Below are positions 8,513-16,129 of a stretch of 64,000 nucleotides of DNA, piece by piece. The stretch covers positions 62,001 to 126,000 of the forward strand of contig CANEGO010000003.1 of NCBI GenBank assembly GCA_947427095.1, read 5' to 3'. The position numbers and the translations under genes are program-made. Origin of the DNA: an uncultured Clostridium sp. (GTDB lineage: Bacteria; Bacillota_I; Bacilli_A; RF39; UBA660). The notes below the pieces were generated by a model. The model was not told the origin of the DNA. It saw only the letters and a program-made list of their open reading frames with translations, and did not search any database. The number at the start of each line of letters is the position of its first letter. Position 1 is the stretch's first letter.

Positions 8513-9673
8513 ATGGATTATCTAAAAAGTGAAGAAGAAATGTTTAATTTTGTAAGTAATTTACCAAAAAATATTAGATATACTAAGCTTTTTTTAAGTT
8601 GCAAAGAAAAAACTGCAAATGTTTTTTCAAACTTTTGCAGTAAATATGAGGATGTAATATTAAAAAATGTAGTTACTTTTAAATCTGATATACCGATTGA
8701 TAATGTTTTCAATTTAATGATTTTAATTCACACGTTACAATTTTTTAATACTAATTTCGCTAAGCAAAATAAAGAAAAAATAGAGCATTTTATAATTGAT
8801 AATTTTAGTAAGATAGATCCTGAGATATTTTATTATAATGATAGTTATTTTTTGTTGGAAGATTTAATAGAATGTTCAAAAAAACATCCCTTTATTTATG
8901 AATTTTTAAATAAACATTTGGAATTTATTGCAATTATTTTAACTAATAAAAAATTAACAATGTTAAAAAAAGAAAAAATTTTAAATACTTATACGGAACT
9001 TATTAAGGATGTCTTTAGAATAGAAAACGCTAACATATGTGACTTGGTTTTAAAAAGAGGTGTGTTTTCTAATGTTTTGATAATAAAGGATAAAGTAATA
9101 AAGTCCGGAAAAAAAGTAACAAAAAATATACCATATCATAAAAGATTGCTTCAGCCAATTATAAGACAAGTTATTACTAGCATTAATGATAATAATGTTG
9201 CTCTTGATTTTATTGAAGTTTACGAAAGAACATTGCCTTTTGAAGAGAATGATGTTTCCTGCTATGATGTGTTTAAGGAAATGTTAGACGATGGTATTTT
9301 ATGGAGTGATCCTAAAGATGATAATTTAGGTATACTAATAAAGCCAAATACTGCTTTTAGAGAAAAAATAGAAGATTATGATAAACCATTTTTTATTGAT
9401 GATGAAGTTGTTAATATTTTTGGAGATAGAAAAAAAGAAGTTTTGAAAAAGGGTGAAGTAGTAGTAATTGATTTGGATTTTGTATATGATGTAAAAAAAT
9501 ATATAAGTAAAGATGTAGTAATGCATGATTTAATGAAAAATCCAAATGTAGATGGTCATTATTTTTTTGATAAGTTGAAAAATTGTAATATTAAAATTGG
9601 AAGTTTTATTGGTCTTTATTTAGATAAATATGTTAATGAAGTAAAAAAAGAACTTGAAATTATAAAAAAGTAA
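8513..9673 (+). CDS. Divergent protein-kinase-fold protein (putative)
   Basis: 386 residues, ATG 8513 behind AGGTGG. No family is certain, but the C-terminal half reads like the C-lobe of a protein-kinase-like enzyme. A hinge-like YERTLPFE is followed by a catalytic-loop pattern DPKDDNLG (Asp about 266, Asn about 271) and then VVVIDLDFVYD (Asp about 320 and 322) in the place of the metal-binding DFG. The N-terminal 190 residues are helical and resemble nothing known to me; a poor N-lobe (NVLIIKDKVIKSGKK) lies between. No membrane segment. It sits alone between a terminator and a promoter. Assignment to the kinase fold is inference from spacing of these residues. Confidence 0.5.
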   Translation: MDYLKSEEEMFNFVSNLPKNIRYTKLFLSCKEKTANVFSNFCSKYEDVILKNVVTFKSDIPIDNVFNLMILIHTLQFFNTNFAKQNKEKIEHFIIDNFSKIDPEIFYYNDSYFLLEDLIECSKKHPFIYEFLNKHLEFIAIILTNKKLTMLKKEKILNTYTELIKDVFRIENANICDLVLKRGVFSNVLIIKDKVIKSGKKVTKNIPYHKRLLQPIIRQVITSINDNNVALDFIEVYERTLPFEENDVSCYDVFKEMLDDGILWSDPKDDNLGILIKPNTAFREKIEDYDKPFFIDDEVVNIFGDRKKEVLKKGEVVVIDLDFVYDVKKYISKDVVMHDLMKNPNVDGHYFFDKLKNCNIKIGSFIGLYLDKYVNEVKKELEIIKK

Positions 9674-9764
9674 ATAATTTATGTATAAAATAGAATTTTT
9701 AATACCATAAAATTAATGCTTGTTAGTAAAGCAAGTTGTAAAGTTGTAGAAAAATGTTTTTAAA

Positions 9765-9792
9765 TTGCATTTTTTTGTGTTAATATTATACT
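9765..9792 (+). promoter_or_regulatory. Promoter of the single-span membrane protein gene
   Basis: TTGCAT (9765-9770) and TATACT (9787-9792) with a 16-base spacer, 27 bases ahead of ATG 9820. Confidence 0.7.
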
Positions 9793-9819
9793 AGATTAGA
9801 AGAGTAAGGAGTTGATATT

Positions 9820-10167
9820 ATGGCTAAGAAAGAAGAAAAAGCAAAAGTAGGAAGACCAAAATTAGCTGATCCAGAACTTATTAAAGATTCATGGTGCAAA
9901 ATAGGTGCATGCTTATCAGTTGCTTTAGTAATGGCAATATGTGGTGCAGGCGTTCTAACTGGTAGAACTCCTTGGCAAATAATAACTTTCCACAATCCAA
10001 ATAAAATTCAAGGAAATGCTCTAAATAGTGAAAATACAAAAATTATTGATGCTAAATCTTTGAATAATACTAGGGTTATTAAAGCAAAAAAAGCGACTAC
10101 TAGAATAATTAGTCCGAATGGGGAAATAACTTATATTATTCCTGCTAATGAATCAGTAAGTAAATAA
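9820..10167 (+). CDS. Small single-span membrane protein, unknown
   Basis: 115 residues, ATG 9820 behind AAGGAG. A lysine-rich N-terminus with VGRPKLADP, which resembles an AT-hook core, precedes one hydrophobic segment (about 26-48, containing Cys residues and Gly-Ala-Gly). A 65-residue hydrophilic tail follows, presumably outside the cell. It has its own promoter and terminator and so is monocistronic. Function unknown. Confidence 0.75.
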   Translation: MAKKEEKAKVGRPKLADPELIKDSWCKIGACLSVALVMAICGAGVLTGRTPWQIITFHNPNKIQGNALNSENTKIIDAKSLNNTRVIKAKKATTRIISPNGEITYIIPANESVSK

Positions 10168-10191
10168 AAACGTCATAAAAGACGTTTTTTT
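10168..10191 (+). terminator. Intrinsic terminator
   Basis: AAACGTC (10168-10174), loop ATAAAA, GACGTTT (10181-10187), then T7 in all. Confidence 0.9.
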
Positions 10192-10246
10192 GTTCGTTCT
10201 TTGCTTTTTTTAGTATGAATGTTATAATGAAAATAGGTGAATATAA

Positions 10247-11359
10247 ATGATATATTTAGATTATTCCGCAACCACTTTTCCAAGTAGTGAAGTTGCGAAA
10301 ACTTTTTTTAAAGCATGTAAAATGTACCGTGGCAATCCTAACTCTAAACATGATTTAGGTTCTAAGGCAAAAAGAAGAATTAGCGAGGCAACATCTAACA
10401 TTACTAATGTTTTAAACATGAGTGATTATGAACTTATTTATACATCTGGAGCTAGTGAAGCTAATAACTTAGCAATCAAGGGAGTTGCATTGTCATCTAA
10501 TGGTAAACATATCATTACCACAAAAATGGAGCATTCTTCAGTTGTTGCCCCAATAAATAGACTTTGTACAAATGGATATGAGGTTAGTTTTGTTAACATA
10601 GCAAAAAATGGTTTAATTGATATTAATCATTTGAAAACTTTAATAAGAGATGATACCGTTTTGATATCTATCGTTGGTGTTGATAGTGAACTTGGAATAA
10701 AGCAAAACATAAGGGAGATAGTGGATATTTTAAAAGATTATCCAAACGTTACTTTTCACGTGGATGCAACACAAATGATTGGAAAAACAATTCTTGAATT
10801 AGATGGTGTCCACTTAGTTAGTTTTTCAGCTCATAAATTTTTTGGAATAAAAGGCATTGGTGGCTTGCTTAAGAGAAAAAACGTTAAATTAATGCCGTTA
10901 ATCGATGGTGGAGCATCAACCACAAAATATAGGAGCGGAACACCTGCTTTGGAACTTATTGTATCACTTGAAAAGGCTCTTTATTTAGCATATAAGAAGT
11001 TTGATTCTAAACAAAAATATGTTAGTGAATTAAACAGGGAGTTAAAAGGCTTTTTTTCTTCATACAAAGATGTAAAAATAAACAATACTAAAAATAGTAT
11101 TGATCAAATAATAAACGTTAGTACTAATAACGCGGATAAGATTGTTGAGTTATTAAATGATAAAGGGATATACCTTTCTACTAAAAGTGCATGTAGTAAT
11201 AATGATGCTATTTCTAAAACAATATATGCTTTATATGAAGATGAAAATAGGGCTAAAAATAGTATAAGAATAAGTATTTCATATGTTACTACTAAAAAAG
11301 AAATAAAAACGTTTATGAATGCATTTGATGAATGTTATAGGAGGGTAAATAAAAGATGA
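10247..11359 (+). CDS. Cysteine desulfurase (NifS/IscS-like)
   Basis: 370 residues, ATG 10247 behind AGGTGA. A fold-type I PLP enzyme: YLDYSATTFPS at the start, TSGASEANNLAIKG, HVDATQMIG, the PLP lysine in SFSAHKFFGIKG (Lys about 197) and the mobile-loop cysteine in STKSACSNND (Cys about 316). It removes sulfur from L-cysteine for Fe-S clusters or tRNA thiolation. The next gene overlaps by four bases and encodes a thioredoxin-like protein, followed by a thioredoxin-CcdA fusion. The operon therefore looks devoted to thiol/sulfur handling. No IscU or ThiI partner lies next to it. Confidence 0.93.
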   Translation: MIYLDYSATTFPSSEVAKTFFKACKMYRGNPNSKHDLGSKAKRRISEATSNITNVLNMSDYELIYTSGASEANNLAIKGVALSSNGKHIITTKMEHSSVVAPINRLCTNGYEVSFVNIAKNGLIDINHLKTLIRDDTVLISIVGVDSELGIKQNIREIVDILKDYPNVTFHVDATQMIGKTILELDGVHLVSFSAHKFFGIKGIGGLLKRKNVKLMPLIDGGASTTKYRSGTPALELIVSLEKALYLAYKKFDSKQKYVSELNRELKGFFSSYKDVKINNTKNSIDQIINVSTNNADKIVELLNDKGIYLSTKSACSNNDAISKTIYALYEDENRAKNSIRISISYVTTKKEIKTFMNAFDECYRRVNKR

Positions 11360-11616
11360 AAATATTAAAGTTTAATGCCGTGTGGTGTCCGGGATGTTTA
11401 GTATCTAGACCAGTGTGGAATGAGGTTTTAAAAGAATTTCCTGATATTAAAATTACCGAGTATGATTACGATATTGACGAAGAAGAGGTAGCTAAATATA
11501 ACGTCGGTGATAAACTCCCAGTTGTAATTATGTTGGATGAAAATGATAATGAGATAAAACGATTAACTGGAGAAAAGAATAAAGAAGAAATACTAGGGTT
11601 TATAAAGGAAAGATAG
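11356..11616 (+). CDS. Thioredoxin-like protein with CPGC site
   Basis: 86 residues, smaller than classical thioredoxin (about 105). The active site is WCPGC at residues 10-14 rather than WCGPC, and the cis-proline loop LPVVI is present, so a redox role is credible. There is no signal peptide, which places it in the cytosol. It overlaps the desulfurase stop by ATGA and ends one base before the CcdA-fusion gene. Likely electron donor to that membrane protein or to the desulfurase; the pairing is inferred from the operon. Confidence 0.85.
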   Translation: MKILKFNAVWCPGCLVSRPVWNEVLKEFPDIKITEYDYDIDEEEVAKYNVGDKLPVVIMLDENDNEIKRLTGEKNKEEILGFIKER

Positions 11617-11617
11617 C

Positions 11618-12832
11618 ATGAATAAATTTAAGAAAATATTATTTAGTATCCTACTTTTTGTCACTATTTTTATATCGTTTAGCGTGAGGGTAAGTGCTAA
11701 AAGTGTTAATGTATATATGTTTTATGGTAAAACGTGTCCTCATTGTGAGGAGGCTTTAGAATACTTAAATGATGTTAAGGATAAATATGATTTAAAAATA
11801 TATAAATATGAAGTTTGGGAAAATGATGAAAATAAGGCGTTGATGAATGAAATCGCTTTACTTTTGGACGTTAACGTGCGAGGAGTTCCGTTTGTTATTA
11901 TTGATAATACGGCGATTTTCGGTTATGCTAGTCAGATGACTGATGAAACTTATAGATATCATATAAAAGAAGCTGCTAAAGATAATTTCGTGGATAAGGT
12001 GGGAATAAAACTTGGAATAGTTAATGAATCCGGAGTTTTAATCACAAATGGAGAAAATCAGGCACAAGATGCTAGTTATAAAGTTAAATTACCAATTATT
12101 GGGAAGGTTGATTTGAAAAACATTTCTCTTCCGGTCTTATCTATTTTAATAGGTATAGTAGATGGTTTTAATCCATGTGCCATGTGGGTATTATTGTTTT
12201 TGATAAGTACTTTAATTAGCATGAAGGATAAAAAAAGACTATGGTCTTTAGGACTTACCTTTTTAATTACTTCGTCACTTGTATACATGGCATTTATGGT
12301 GTCTTGGCTTTCCTTTGCTAAAATGATTAGTGGAGTTTTGGTAGTTAGAATGATAATTGCAATTGTAGCAATAATTGGTGGTGCCATTAACCTAAATAGT
12401 TTTGCTAATCAACTGGGTAAAGAAGATGGTTGCAACGTTGTTTCTGCAAAAAAGAGGAAGAAAGTATTTTCTAAAATAAAGAAATTTACTCATGAAAAAT
12501 CATTTATCATAGCATTGTTGGGTGTTATATTATTAGCTATATCAGTTAATTTAATAGAGCTTGCTTGTTCCGCGGGGTTACCAGTTATTTTTACAGGGCT
12601 TTTAGCAATGAATGATTTAAGTACGCTTGAGTACTGGTTTTATATAGTAATTTATATATTCTTCTTTATGCTTGATGATTTAATTATTTTTGCTATAGCG
12701 GTTAAGACAATGCAGTTAACTGGAATTTCAACAAAATACACTAAATACTCGCATCTTATTGGTGGAATATTGATGTTTATTATTGGGATTTTACTAATTG
12801 TTAAACCAGAATGGTTAATGTTTAACTTTTAG
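11618..12832 (+). CDS. Exported thioredoxin domain fused to CcdA/DsbD-type membrane domain
   Basis: 404 residues. Residues 1-27 are a signal segment ending near SAKS. A thioredoxin-fold domain with KTCPHC (Cys 40, Cys 43) and cis-Pro VPFVII follows, up to about residue 130. From about 160 on there are six or so hydrophobic helices. The two helix-start cysteines of the CcdA/DsbD electron channel are present in DGFNPCAMW and ELACSAGLP. It would carry electrons across the membrane to its own outside domain. In DsbD the order is similar but with an extra C-terminal thioredoxin; here the cytosolic thioredoxin encoded just upstream may supply that part. Confidence 0.88.
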   Translation: MNKFKKILFSILLFVTIFISFSVRVSAKSVNVYMFYGKTCPHCEEALEYLNDVKDKYDLKIYKYEVWENDENKALMNEIALLLDVNVRGVPFVIIDNTAIFGYASQMTDETYRYHIKEAAKDNFVDKVGIKLGIVNESGVLITNGENQAQDASYKVKLPIIGKVDLKNISLPVLSILIGIVDGFNPCAMWVLLFLISTLISMKDKKRLWSLGLTFLITSSLVYMAFMVSWLSFAKMISGVLVVRMIIAIVAIIGGAINLNSFANQLGKEDGCNVVSAKKRKKVFSKIKKFTHEKSFIIALLGVILLAISVNLIELACSAGLPVIFTGLLAMNDLSTLEYWFYIVIYIFFFMLDDLIIFAIAVKTMQLTGISTKYTKYSHLIGGILMFIIGILLIVKPEWLMFNF

Positions 12833-12870
12833 GGTTCTTAGAGTCCCTTTTATTTTCCACAAAAAGACAC

Positions 12871-12920
12871 TTGACAACTGGGGGGGGGGCTGTGGTATTA
12901 TATACCCCATTAAAAGGGGT
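12871..12920 (+). promoter_or_regulatory. Promoter with G10 tract in the spacer, probable phase-variable switch
   Basis: A consensus -35 TTGACA (12871-12876) and an extended -10 TGG-TATTAT (12893-12901) are separated by 19 bases, ten of which are an unbroken G run at 12880-12889. A run of ten G is extreme in such an AT-rich sequence. Loss of two G would give the ideal 17-base spacer. ACCCC (12904-12908) and GGGGT (12916-12920) form a dyad at the start of the transcript, overlapping the ribosome site AAAAGGGG. Confidence 0.75.
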
Positions 12921-12928
12921 GTTTTTGT

Positions 12929-14068
12929 GTGGAAAACATAAGATTAGATAAATTAGAAGCAATTATTGATAGTATTAATGATAACATAAGGTATTATGAA
13001 AATGGGACATATGAAAATACGGGCTATGATATGTTCCTATCTAATGGCGATAGAATAAGGTTATTATATCCAAAAGAGGTTATTCCGCATCTTTTGGGAG
13101 TTAATGTACCATATCTTGTTTCGACAGGTTTATATAAATATAAAAATTATTTTGATATTCTAAAGGAGGTATGTTCTAATCCTTATCAGTTGTATCAAAA
13201 AATTAGTAAAGGAATAATATCGTATAATGATTTGTTTTCTAAATATGTTAATGAGAAAAATAGCATATTTAAAGCAAATTTATCTAATACTGTTCATTCA
13301 GTTAGTTACGTATGCAAATATGATAGTTCAAAAACTTTTGCATCTAGTGAAAATAGTTATAGTTCAGATTATTTTATTATAAGGGAACAAAACAATGGCG
13401 ATATTATAATATTAGGAATAGTTAAAGAAGAATCGGGAAATTATAAGCCGAGATCCAGTATATATATTCAAAACCCAGTACTTGAGGGTAGCCAATTATA
13501 TGATATTTTGCACAATCAAGAAATTTGCATCTTAACGAGGATTAATTCGTTAAATTATAATGGTGAGTTAAAAAAATATTTTAGTTATGTTCCACTTAGA
13601 ATTGAAAGAATCGAAGATTTAGAAAAGTATTGCAATAAATATGGATGTGTTGCATCAGTAAAAAAGGATTATTTAGAAGTTTTGAGATTATTTAGCAAAT
13701 CGCATAATAATAATGAAGTGATACAAGATGTTAATAAAAAAATTGCACAGATGATTAGAGAAGGCAGAATTATTACCGAAGAAGAAATGGAAACATCGAT
13801 GGACTGCTTATCGGATTCAATGATTGAACTGGTTAATTCATATAATGATTTAGTTACTGGTTCTTTGAATATTGATCATTCGAGTTATTCGGAGTTGCAA
13901 ACCGAAAATAAAGATTTAAGAGAAGAATTGTTGAGATTAAAAAGTGAAATAGATGAAGCTAATAGATTAATATTAACTTTAAAGGAAAATAATGAATCTT
14001 TAAAACTTCAAAATAAAAGGTATTCAGATGCTAAAATTGAAATAGAAAACATTTTATTAACCATCTAA
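12929..14068 (+). CDS. Unknown protein, possible PBECR4-like nuclease fold with coiled-coil tail
   Basis: 379 residues from GTG 12929, with AAAAGGGG upstream. Residues 30-70 (FLSNGDRIRLLYPKEVIPHLLG) resemble the start of the PBECR4 domain, a phage/toxin nuclease fold of the barnase-EndoU-RelE group, in which a conserved HLxG follows a strand. The centre contains FIIREQNNGDIIILGIV. The last 60 residues are a heptad-like coiled coil. No signal or membrane segment. It is expressed from the G10-spacer promoter and closed by a very strong terminator, a self-contained unit. The PBECR4 link is weak and from memory of the pattern; no catalytic set is confirmed. Confidence 0.5.
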   Translation: MENIRLDKLEAIIDSINDNIRYYENGTYENTGYDMFLSNGDRIRLLYPKEVIPHLLGVNVPYLVSTGLYKYKNYFDILKEVCSNPYQLYQKISKGIISYNDLFSKYVNEKNSIFKANLSNTVHSVSYVCKYDSSKTFASSENSYSSDYFIIREQNNGDIIILGIVKEESGNYKPRSSIYIQNPVLEGSQLYDILHNQEICILTRINSLNYNGELKKYFSYVPLRIERIEDLEKYCNKYGCVASVKKDYLEVLRLFSKSHNNNEVIQDVNKKIAQMIREGRIITEEEMETSMDCLSDSMIELVNSYNDLVTGSLNIDHSSYSELQTENKDLREELLRLKSEIDEANRLILTLKENNESLKLQNKRYSDAKIEIENILLTI

Positions 14069-14097
14069 AAAGGACTTTAATAAGTCCTTTTTAGATG
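14062..14097 (+). terminator. 16-bp perfect hairpin terminator
   Basis: Arms 14062-14077 and 14082-14097 are perfectly complementary over 16 bases around loop TAAT, with A5 and T5 runs inside the stem, so it can end transcription in either direction. It overlaps the last codons of the gene. Confidence 0.9.
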
Positions 14098-14125
14098 ATA
14101 TAATTTTAATTAAGGACGTGATTTA

Positions 14126-14974
14126 ATGGGAACTTTATACGTAGTTGCAACTCCAATCGGAAATTTAAATGATTTTTCACCACGAGCAATAAAAACTCTT
14201 AAAGAAAGTGATCTTATATTAGTAGAGGATACAAGACAAACTATTAAACTACTTAATCATTTTAATATTAAAACTAAAATGGTTTCGTATCATAAGTTTA
14301 ATGAAAGTAAAAGAACAGAAGAAGTAATAGAAGAATTAAAATTAGGTAAAAATATATCACTAGTATCAGATGCTGGTACACCTTGTATATCCGATCCAGG
14401 ATATATTTTAGTTAAAAAGGTGAGGGAAGAAAACATAGATGTAATCGGGATTCCTGGATGCAGTGCTGTTATAACGGCACTATCTATTGGCGGATTAGAT
14501 ACTTCTTCATTTTGTTTTTATGGTTTTGTTCCAACGGTTATGAAAGATAAAAAACATTTATTTGATAGAATAAAACACTCAGATGTTAAAACAAAGGTTA
14601 TTTATGAGTCTCCTAAACGCATTTTAAAACTACTTTCTGAAATAAAAAAGGAAATACCAGGATGCGTGGTGTGCGTGTGTAATGAACTTACAAAGATTCA
14701 TGAGAATGCAGTATACGGAAAAATAGAGGAAGTATATGAAAAAATATCTTCAAACGTAGATTCTCAAAAGGGGGAGTATGTAGTTTTAATAAATAACGAG
14801 CCAATAAGAAGAAAAATGGACGAAACTATTAGTTTAGAAGCTAAAATAGTAGAAGAGATGAAGAAAAATAATTGCTCATTAAAAGATGCAATTAAAAAAG
14901 TTAGTGATAAAAATGAAGATATTAGTAAAAAAGATATATATAATGCAAGCTTAAATTTAAAAAACATGTTTTAA
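14126..14974 (+). CDS. rsmI: 16S rRNA 2'-O-ribose C1402 methyltransferase RsmI
   Basis: 282 residues. The tetrapyrrole-methylase fold is complete: LYVVATPIGNLNDFSPRA at the start, LILVEDTRQTIKLLNHF, SLVSDAGTPCISDPGY and GIPGCSAVITALSIGG. RsmI methylates the 2'-OH of C1402 in 16S rRNA using SAM. Length is typical. Start ATG 14126 follows GGACGTGAT. It is flanked by terminators and so is monocistronic. Confidence 0.96.
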   Translation: MGTLYVVATPIGNLNDFSPRAIKTLKESDLILVEDTRQTIKLLNHFNIKTKMVSYHKFNESKRTEEVIEELKLGKNISLVSDAGTPCISDPGYILVKKVREENIDVIGIPGCSAVITALSIGGLDTSSFCFYGFVPTVMKDKKHLFDRIKHSDVKTKVIYESPKRILKLLSEIKKEIPGCVVCVCNELTKIHENAVYGKIEEVYEKISSNVDSQKGEYVVLINNEPIRRKMDETISLEAKIVEEMKKNNCSLKDAIKKVSDKNEDISKKDIYNASLNLKNMF

Positions 14975-14990
14975 TAATAAACATGTTTTT
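14962..14990 (+). terminator. Intrinsic terminator of rsmI
   Basis: AAACATGTTT (14962-14971) and AAACATGTTT (14979-14988) pair, followed by more T; it covers the rsmI stop codon. Confidence 0.85.
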
Positions 14991-15027
14991 ATATAACATT
15001 AATTTTTTTGCTTCATATAATATTAGT

Positions 15028-15261
15028 ATGAAGGCATATGTGATTTTTAATATTTTAATTCAGTTTATTATTCTTTTTTCTTCGGTTAATCTTTATTTTG
15101 ATACTTTGGATATAAGATTGCTATTCTCCATGATTCTTGTTAGTATTATTTTTATTCCAAGTATTACCGAATTTGCTTTGGAAATTAAATTTAAAAGTAT
15201 AATTCATTATATAATGACCGTTATTTGTTTGTTTATTTTTTTAATTTTAATTGCAATTTAA
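15028..15261 (+). CDS. Small hydrophobic membrane protein (uncertain)
   Basis: 77 residues from ATG 15028; the longer frame from 14983 would begin inside the rsmI terminator. Two or three hydrophobic spans (IFNILIQFIILFSS, LLFSMILVSIIFIPS, YIMTVICLFIFLILIAI) argue for a membrane protein. There is no convincing ribosome site, and hydrophobic frames arise easily in T-rich DNA, so it may not be real. Confidence 0.4.
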   Translation: MKAYVIFNILIQFIILFSSVNLYFDTLDIRLLFSMILVSIIFIPSITEFALEIKFKSIIHYIMTVICLFIFLILIAI

Positions 15262-15314
15262 TTATATTGTTATATAATAAAGATATAAATACACTAACGA
15301 ACGGAAGGTTTAAT

Positions 15315-16028
15315 ATGAATGGTAATTATAACGATATAATTGATATTATTATTACGTTAATACAAGATGATGAGATAGCTAGTTCTATATTGGTATCTGG
15401 AAGTATTGTTCCATACATTATAACAAATAAAGAATCGTTTGAACAACATACTGATTTTTATATTTTAGTTAAGGAAAGGAAGATAGGTGCTATTCGCGAT
15501 AAAATAAAAAAATTATCTAATGAATACCTATTTGATGTAGTGTCTGACTCTAAGCGTTATTCTAAAGTTGACTATGGATTTAAAATTAAGTATGAGAATA
15601 CAACGGTTGGTTTTTTTCCATATTCTCTTATTGATAATAAATTCACGATAAAAACATATGGTTTAAATAAGAATACAATGGAAGTAAGGTTAAAAACAAA
15701 AGTCATTCCCAACGTTGTTAAAAGTAGTGTTATAAGACTAACTAAGTTTAATAACGATAAAAATATTAGAATAATGAGTCCTGAGTTTGTTTTGGCGGAT
15801 AAGGAAATAAGGGAAAAAGAACCTGGTAACCCTACTACGGAAACCATGCATCTTTTAAATAAGATAAGTGATGAAAGCGTACTTAAAGTAATAAGACAAA
15901 GCGTGAGAAATACAAAGGTTAAAGTGCAAACAAAGAAGCTTAAAGAAAATAATACCATTTTAATTATTATTTTAATTACCTTGTTTGCTTTACTAGCGGT
16001 AATATTATATATTTGTCTAAAAAAATGA
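15315..16028 (+). CDS. Tail-anchored protein with nucleotidyltransferase-like N-domain (tentative)
   Basis: 237 residues from ATG 15315, behind GGAAGGT; the frame upstream to 15225 lacks a site. The soluble part contains ILVSGSIVPY, then HTDFYILVKERK and VGFFPYSLIDNKF. The Gly-Ser helix followed by an alternating strand resembles the shape of minimal nucleotidyltransferases, but the acidic pair is not clear. Residues 214-235 form a single hydrophobic C-terminal anchor followed by KK, so most of the protein should face the cytosol. Function not recognised. Closed by a terminator. Confidence 0.6.
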   Translation: MNGNYNDIIDIIITLIQDDEIASSILVSGSIVPYIITNKESFEQHTDFYILVKERKIGAIRDKIKKLSNEYLFDVVSDSKRYSKVDYGFKIKYENTTVGFFPYSLIDNKFTIKTYGLNKNTMEVRLKTKVIPNVVKSSVIRLTKFNNDKNIRIMSPEFVLADKEIREKEPGNPTTETMHLLNKISDESVLKVIRQSVRNTKVKVQTKKLKENNTILIIILITLFALLAVILYICLKK

Positions 16029-16047
16029 ATCCCAAATTGGGATTTTT
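16028..16047 (+). terminator. Intrinsic terminator
   Basis: AATCCC (16028-16033), loop AAATT, GGGATT (16039-16044), T run. Confidence 0.85.
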
Positions 16048-16067
16048 AAAATTTTATAAAAAAATAA

Positions 16068-16096
16068 TTTACAAACAAATGTATGTGTGGTAGTAT
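16068..16096 (+). promoter_or_regulatory. Promoter of the Y-family polymerase with degenerate LexA-like box
   Basis: TTTACA (16068-16073), 17-base spacer, TAGTAT (16091-16096). 16072-16085 matches the Firmicutes SOS box CGAAC-N4-GTTCG at 7 of 10 fixed positions and lies between the two hexamers. DNA-damage control is plausible for this gene class, but the box is weak. Confidence 0.5.
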
Positions 16097-16129
16097 GAGG
16101 GTAGATTGTTATGAACAGAGGTGATTTTG

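Noticed and set aside
12871-12901. G10 tract as an insertion sequence end or cloning artefact
   Set aside because: No terminal repeats or transposase nearby, and the run sits exactly between promoter hexamers; a read-length error of one or two G remains possible.
14983-15027. Upstream ATG for the small membrane protein
   Set aside because: It lies in the right arm of the rsmI terminator.
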